Positions 58,262 through 64,000 of a stretch of DNA of 64,000 nucleotides are shown here, in pieces. Every line of letters begins with the position of its first letter. Positions within the stretch are counted from its first letter, which is position 1. The DNA comes from Myotis daubentonii (lineage: Eukaryota; Chordata; Mammalia; Chiroptera; Vespertilionidae), in contig NC_081861.1 of NCBI RefSeq assembly GCF_963259705.1, forward strand, positions 109,336,102 to 109,400,101, written 5' to 3'. Position numbers and translations under genes: made by a program. The notes beneath the pieces were generated by a model. That model made no database searches, was not told where the DNA came from, and saw nothing but the letters and a program-made list of their open reading frames with translations.

Positions 58262-60785
58262 AAAGTATGCATGCTAATTTGGACATTTCAAATGAAAACT
58301 AAGCAAGGTACTCCAATAAAGTATTTACCTGGAATGTTGGTAGATATGACACCATTCTAGCTTTTGAGCAACTGAAGTGCATTAATCACATCTGCACAGT
58401 AGGCAGGTTTTTCTTAGGATATCTGTTTAAAAATGTAGGGAGAGTAACAATGTCATATGAAAGCTGAGTACAGCCTTGCTTAAAAGGCTGCAAAGGTAAG
58501 AAAAAGGTAAAATGTATCAGCATATTTCAAAATATTTTGGGAAATATATCAATTAACCTCAAATGGTTATAAGCATATTTTGTAAGTTATGTGTTATGAC
58601 TGTCACCATGAGTTAGACAGTAGCTGTAAGCCAAAGAACATAAACTAAAATGTAATCTATCCAATCACAGATGATTTGTTGGTACTTCACAATAGGGTGC
58701 ATTTGTTCTCTCTCTACTAAAGATGCTCTTAAGATATAGAAAAAAAGACTTCATGAACTAAGAGTTAATGGATACATTTTTCTTTCTTCTCTAGATTGAA
58801 CTTCCTAAAATCTAGATGAGTATTTTGGTTAGAATTTGGAATAATGTGTTATTTTAATTTCATTAATCCCTGGTTGGTTTCCTTGCCACATGTTTACTAG
58901 TAATATTTTTCATCCAAGCACTGAATGGCTATCTCCTCTGGGGCTCTGAGATGTAAATCATTGCTTTCAGAATAGTACAAAAGGAAGAAGTCAAGCTCAG
59001 CATAGTAAACTACCCAAAACTTTTACACTGGTAATGAACTTCTAGTTAAAGATGAACCTTCATTCATAACCCAATAATAGTTCATTCCTGAGACCTCTCC
59101 CACCAACCACGTCATGACTATTTAAAGAACAGCTTGGTAGTAAAACAGCTTTTCTCGAAACATATCAACCTGTACCTGATTGCACTGGAACTGCAAACCC
59201 CTTAATTCAAAATGGCATTTAAGACTGGCCTGAATTCTTTAGTACTGAAGTACATATTTCTGTCTAATGAGAAATCAGCTGGAACACTTGTACAGATAGA
59301 TGCACAGGTCACTGATTTTCATAAATTACACAGTGGTATCTACTGGCACTTTTGAATCTCTTGCTACAGAATGGCATAGTTTTACTCAATTCAAAGAGGT
59401 TTATCACACATTCTGATGAAGACATTAATAAACAGGAGTGGCATACTAAAGTGAATCCAGGTTATAATGGAAAGCTTTCTTTTAATTGAGGTTGTCTATA
59501 TCTAGTACTGCCACTTAGAGTTATGATATTAAGACAAACTATATTTTCCTCAAATAAATTTTGTTATTAAAATGGAATGTAGTTAAAGTAGAAGATTCAA
59601 CATTTATTAAGTATGACAAGTAAGCAGTTTATACAACTATGGCAAACATATGTTTTCACATCTGTTTTGAGTAATATCATCATGATTCCAGAAATGATTT
59701 ATAGCTTTGGAAATTATAAAGTGCCAGCTTTGCTATTATGTGGAAATTTTTAGAAAATGAAGAAATATCATGTAGTCTGTCTCTTACTGCACCTTATAAA
59801 GTTGGGTGACAGTGTGATACATATCTCAAATGATAATTTTCATTTTGTGTTAAATTTTTATATGCGTACTATTCGAGTTTTTATTATCTGGCCTTTCCTG
59901 GCAGTAATATCCATTTAGACTGTGTCAAAAATGACTTACCAAAATAGCTATTGAATTTTGACTCAAAACTCTAGTTTGACTCAAGTTCTTTATTTTGACT
60001 ACACCATCTGGTCAGTTAAGTGAAGCCTTTGATTTTACTTTCCACAGACTTTGTCAAACAAATTGACCAAGTCAATTTGCATGTTACATTATGTTACATG
60101 GTTTTCAACAGCTCTGGTATTCTTAGAGTTAGAATAGTTGGGAGAATCCTCCTTAGTTTACCCATGTAAAAGCAGACACAAAGCAAGACCCTCTTCTCTT
60201 CACAGTCTTTGGTCTCTCAAACAACTAGCAAGAATAGGGGCTTTTAATATTTTACATTTTGTATTGAATATATTTATTGAAAACTATGTATGTGCAAGAA
60301 GCACTGATGATCATTTCTTAAATACTATAGAAATAGTGGAGTAATAAATTTATAATCTAGCCCAAAACTTGAGTCCTCTGAACCATTACATTTAAAATCA
60401 ATACACAAACTACAGATGAAAAGCTTACCAGTTTTAACATCTTTAAATAAGAATTTAAAGCATATCTCATCTTGAATAAAAGTATTATATTTATTCATAT
60501 GCAGATAGGCTAATTTTACGTTAGAGGAGGTTTTGGGATACATATTGACACTATAATAGTCTAAATATTCTGTATTTTATAAGATACCTCTCTTTATCTG
60601 TTTCTGAGAAAACTTAGTGCTACACTGAATCTTTAAGACCTAGTGGCACTATTCAGGTGCTAGGAAATGATTATTGACCATCATTAAAATAAGAAATATA
60701 TCTTTTGAATGTTATTTTTTGAATAAGATAGAGTGATGCACTGGTGCAATTAAAATATATACATCATTGCAAATGTACTTTATGA
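58262..60785. other. Repeat-poor DACH2 intron downstream of the cassette exon
   Basis: About 2.5 kb with no recognised transposon and no gene. Contains short palindromic AT-rich tracts only. Confidence 0.6.
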
Positions 60786-60789
60786 TGAA

Positions 60790-61140
60790 GTTAAAATACA
60801 TAATGGTGATTTCACTTATAAGTGGAATCTAAGGAACAAAATAAACAAACAAAAGAGAAGCAGACTCATAGATACAGAGAACAAATTGACCATTGTCAGA
60901 GGGGAGGGATTTTAGGGAACTGGATGGAAAAGGTGAAGGGATTAAGCAGTATAATTTGTTAGTCACAGAGATATAAATTATAGCATAGGGAATATAACCA
61001 ATAATATCATAATAATTAAATATAGGACCAGGTGAGTGTTTAAAGCATTGGGGGAATCGCTATGAAAAGTACATGGTTTTCTAAAAACTTTGCTGTACAT
61101 CTAAAGCTAATGCAGAATAATACTGAATTGAAAAAATAAA
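60790..61140 (+). mobile_element. L1 3' UTR fragment, sense (older family)
   Basis: TCACTTATAAGTGGAATCTA, AAGAGAAGCAGACTCATAGA, GAGGGGAGGGATTTTAGGGA, ACTTTGCTGTACATCTAAAG: L1 3' UTR landmarks. Confidence 0.87.
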
Positions 61141-61377
61141 AACATAACAGAAAGTAAAATACACATTTTTTTGCATTTTATATCATTCAATAATTCTAAA
61201 TATAAATGAGAAAAACAAGGAACATATCTTAATTGAAAATTTCTTTGAATTACTTTCTTTTATAAAACTTTCTATTTATAATCAAGTATATATTCACAAT
61301 AAGTTGCGAAAAGAATATGGAGAGATCTCATGTACCATTCAACCGGTCTCTCCCAATGGCAATATCTTATGTAATTA

Positions 61378-62515
61378 CTAGAGGCCCGGTGCACAAAAAT
61401 TTGTGCACTCAGGGGAGGGGGGGGGAGTCCCTCAGCCCTGCCTGTGCCCTCTCACAGTCTGGGACCCCTCGGTGGATGACCACCTGCTGGCTTAGGCCTG
61501 CTCCCCAGGGGATTGGGCCTAAGATGGCAGCCAGACATCCCTCTGGCAGCCCGGCAGCCCTCGGGGGATGTCCACTTGCCAGCAGGGAGCAGACCTAAGC
61601 TGCAGTCAGACATCCTTAGCACTACTGAGGAGGCAGGAGAGGCTCCCACCACCACCTCTGTACTGGTAGCCATCAGCCTGGCTTGTGGCTGAGCAGAGCC
61701 CCTGTGTGGGAGTGACTGACCACCAAAAGGCAGCTCTTATATTGAGCGTCTGCCCCCTGGTGGTCAGTGTGTGTCATAGTGACCAGTCATTCCCAGCCTT
61801 TCTGCTGTTAGGGTCAGTTTGCATATTACCCTTTTACTATATAGGATAGAGGCCTGGTGCAAGGGTGGGGGCCAGCTGGTTTGCCTTGAAGGGTGTCCCA
61901 GATCAGGGTGGGGGTCCCGCTTGGGTGCCTGGCCAGCCTGGGTGAGGGGCTGATGGCTGTTTGCAGCTGGTCACACCCCCTTCAGGGTGGGGGTCCCCAC
62001 TGGGGTGCCTGGCCAGTCTGGATGAGGGGCTGATTGCTGTTTTCAGGCTGGCCACACCCCCTTTATTTAGGGTGGGGGTCCCCACTGGGGTGCCTGGCCA
62101 GTCTGGGTGAGGGGCTAAGGGCCGTTTTCAGGCTGGCCGGGACTGAAGCTCCCAGCCTCTCCTTTTTTCTTTTCTTTTTTTTTCTGGGATTTATTTACCT
62201 TCTATAATTGAAACATTGTTGCCGTCATTGGCGCTCCCAGCTCTGAGGCCGTGGCCGGCTGAAAGCAGGTATCTGGTGTTTGTTTAGCTTCTATAATTGA
62301 AACTCTGTTGCTTTCGGGCTCAGAGCTGGGCTGCGGCAGGTGGGGAACCTTGGCTTCCTCTATCACTGGAGCAAGCAAGCCTCATGTTTGCTTCAGCTGC
62401 GTGGCTGCCAGCCACCATCTTTGTTGGCAGTTAATTTGCATATTGCCCTGATTAGTCAATGGGAAGCATAGCGGAGGTATGGTTAATTACCCTTTTTGCC
62501 TTTTATTAGATAGGA
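61378..62515 (-). mobile_element. Helitron composite, copy 3 (modules A and B)
   Basis: Module A 61378-61846 (CTAGAGGCCCGG, GTGCACAAAAATTTGTGCAC hairpin, ending TATATAGGA). Module B 61847-62515 (TAGAGGCCTGGTGCA...TTTTATTAGATAGGA). Outer flanks A and T. Module B has about three units of the GGTGGGGGTCCC repeat and two copies of the GGGATTTATTT block. Confidence 0.88.
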
Positions 62516-62769
62516 TATGATAAGAAATTAAGAAAATTTACATTGGTATATTCACAGACCTTATTCCAATTTTACCAGTTTTACACACATTCATTGGGGT
62601 GTATGTCTGTATATGTGCCCCTTTAATGAACTTTGATCATATGTGTAGATTTTTGTAATTCATACCACAATCATAATATATTACTATGATAACTGGTTAA
62701 TATCCAAAATTTAAGAAGAAATATATCTCAAAAGCAAAAAATAATTTGATGGAAAAAATAGGCAGAGGA

Positions 62770-63614
62770 TCTATATAGACTTTTTTTCCCCCCAAAGAAA
62801 TACAGGTGAACAACAAACATATGAAAAGATCCTCAACATCATTAAATATCAGAGAAATGCAAATTAAAACCACAATGATATATCACCTCACACCAGTCAG
62901 AATAACTATTATCAAAAGGACAAGAAATAAATGTTGGTGAGGCTGTGGAGGAAAGGAAACCCTTGTGCATTTTTGGTGGGTATATAAAATTGATGCAGCC
63001 ACTGTGGAAAAAAGTATGAAGATTTCTGCCAGAGGGGAGAGGGTTTGGGGGACTGGGTGAAAAAGGTGAAGGGATTGAGAAATACAGATTGGTAGTTACA
63101 AAATAACATTGGGGACCTAATGTACAGAATAGGAAATATAGATGATAACATGGTGCCAGGTAGGTACTGGAAATATCAGGGGAACACTTTGCTAAGTAAA
63201 TGATTGTCTAACCACTTTGCTGTAAACCTGAAATGAATGCAAAATAATATATAATAATAAAAGCATAATATGCTAATTAGACTAAACTTCCTTCCAGACG
63301 ACCTACCTCGATGAAGCCAGGGCTGCAGCCATGGGATCAAGGCAGCTGCCCACAGCTGCGAGGGAGGGATCTAGGCAGCAACACACAGCTGCAAGGGAGG
63401 GATCCAGGCAGCTGCCATGGCTGTGAAGGCCTACATTTGCACAAATTTTGTGCATCTGACCTCTAATATTGAATATATACTGTAATTGAAAAATTAAAAA
63501 ATAACTAACATATGATCCAGAAATTCTACTTCTGGGTATTTACCCAAAGAAAACCAAAAACACTAATTTGAAAAGATATGTACACACTTAGGTTCATTGC
63601 AGCATTATTTACAA
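62770..63614 (+). mobile_element. L1 3' part, sense, split by a short Helitron
   Basis: AATATCAGAGAAATGCAAAT, CACCTCACACCAGTCAGAAT, GGTGAGGCTGTGGAGGAAAG (62772-63020), a jump to a 3' UTR-type piece (63025-63245), and after the Helitron AGAAATTCTACTTCTGGGTA and TTGCAGCATTATTTACAA. The order suggests more than one fragment. Confidence 0.8.
63250..63466 (+). mobile_element. Short Helitron of a second family, 3' end CTAA
   Basis: AATAATAAAAGCATAATATG at the 5' side; GCACAAATTTTGTGC hairpin then ATCTGACCTCTAA at the 3' end. The interior holds two or three copies of GGGAGGGATC-AGGCAGC, unlike other copies here. CTAA still fits the CTRR rule. Confidence 0.8.
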
Positions 63615-63615
63615 G

Positions 63616-64000
63616 TAGTGGCCGGGTGCATGAAATTCATGCATGGGAGGGGTGTCCCTCAGCCCAGCCTGCACCCTCTCCAATCTAGGACCCTTTGGGG
63701 GATGTCGACTGCTGGTTTAAGCCTGATCCCAGGATGTCCCTGTATGTCTGGCAGGCCTGATCCCAGGATGTCTGACTGCCGGGATTGGGCCTAAACCAGC
63801 AGTTGGACATCCCTCTCACAATCCTGGACTGCTGGCTCCTAACTGCTAGCCTGCATGCCTGCCTGATTGCCCCTAACTCCTTCAGCCTGCCAGCCTGATC
63901 TCCCCCTAACAGCTCCCCTGCCAGCCTGATTGATGCCTAACTACTCCCCTGCCAGCTTGATCATCCCCAACTGCCCTCCCCTGCTGGCCAGATCACCCCC
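63616..64000 (-). mobile_element. Helitron, minus strand, truncated by the window edge
   Basis: TAGTGGCCGGGTGCATG with a GCATGAAATTCATGC hairpin, GTCCCTCAGCCCAGCCTG, then repeats of a CTGCCAGCCTGAT / CCCCTAACT motif from about 63830 to the window end. Related repeats occur at 23189-23300 on the other strand. Confidence 0.87.

Overview
This is a mammalian genomic window, almost certainly from a vespertilionid (vesper) bat. Two repeat classes point there. About 13 VES-type tRNA-derived SINEs are present. So are more than ten Helitron copies with HeliBat-like ends: a 5' TC followed by TATATAATAAAAGG, and a 3' GTGCAC hairpin followed by GGCCTCTAG, inserted between A and T. No bacterial, phage or plasmid gene is present. 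I found no CRISPR array, rRNA gene or functional tRNA gene.

The only host gene I can support is DACH2 (dachshund family transcription factor 2, X-linked in other placental mammals), on the + strand. Three internal coding exons are visible at 18213-18385, 51961-52096 and 54920-55003. They have consensus splice sites and compatible phases (1-0, 0-1, 1-1). They encode the linker between the N-terminal Dachshund/Ski/Sno DNA-binding domain and the C-terminal coiled-coil domain. Both of those domains must lie outside the window. The third exon is an 84-base in-frame cassette. The first and second exons are separated by 33.6 kb; the second and third by only 2.8 kb.

The rest is intronic and rich in mobile DNA. 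1-2560: the 3' end of a half-L1 (HAL1-like) element, split by a two-LTR non-autonomous class II ERV with a perfect 6-bp target duplication. 2850-14160: L1 fragments in sense orientation, split by SINEs and Helitrons, including a tandem Helitron composite at 6764-7770. 15023-15715: a Helitron carrying a probable captured gene fragment (EP400-like exon plus intron edge). 15850-28300: mostly single-copy intron with a few SINEs, a mariner MITE and a long inverted repeat (27679-28258). 28290-38290: antisense L1 and HAL1, a Tigger-like DNA transposon and a second Helitron composite. 38300-47320: decayed ERV material (gag/protease remnants, LTR-like segments). 44690-50875: antisense L1 with a 5' end. 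50880-55430: exon-bearing, repeat-poor DNA. 55432-58260: a near-complete HAL1 in sense orientation. 58260-64000: unique intron, then L1 3' ends and a third Helitron composite.

I do not see a previously undescribed functional system. The most notable items are the Helitron gene capture, the Helitron composite found at three sites (consistent with terminator read-through), the nested two-LTR ERV, the HAL1 copies, the long inverted repeat and the DACH2 cassette exon. Repeat family names come from recognition without a database. Boundaries of old repeats are accurate to roughly 10-50 bases.
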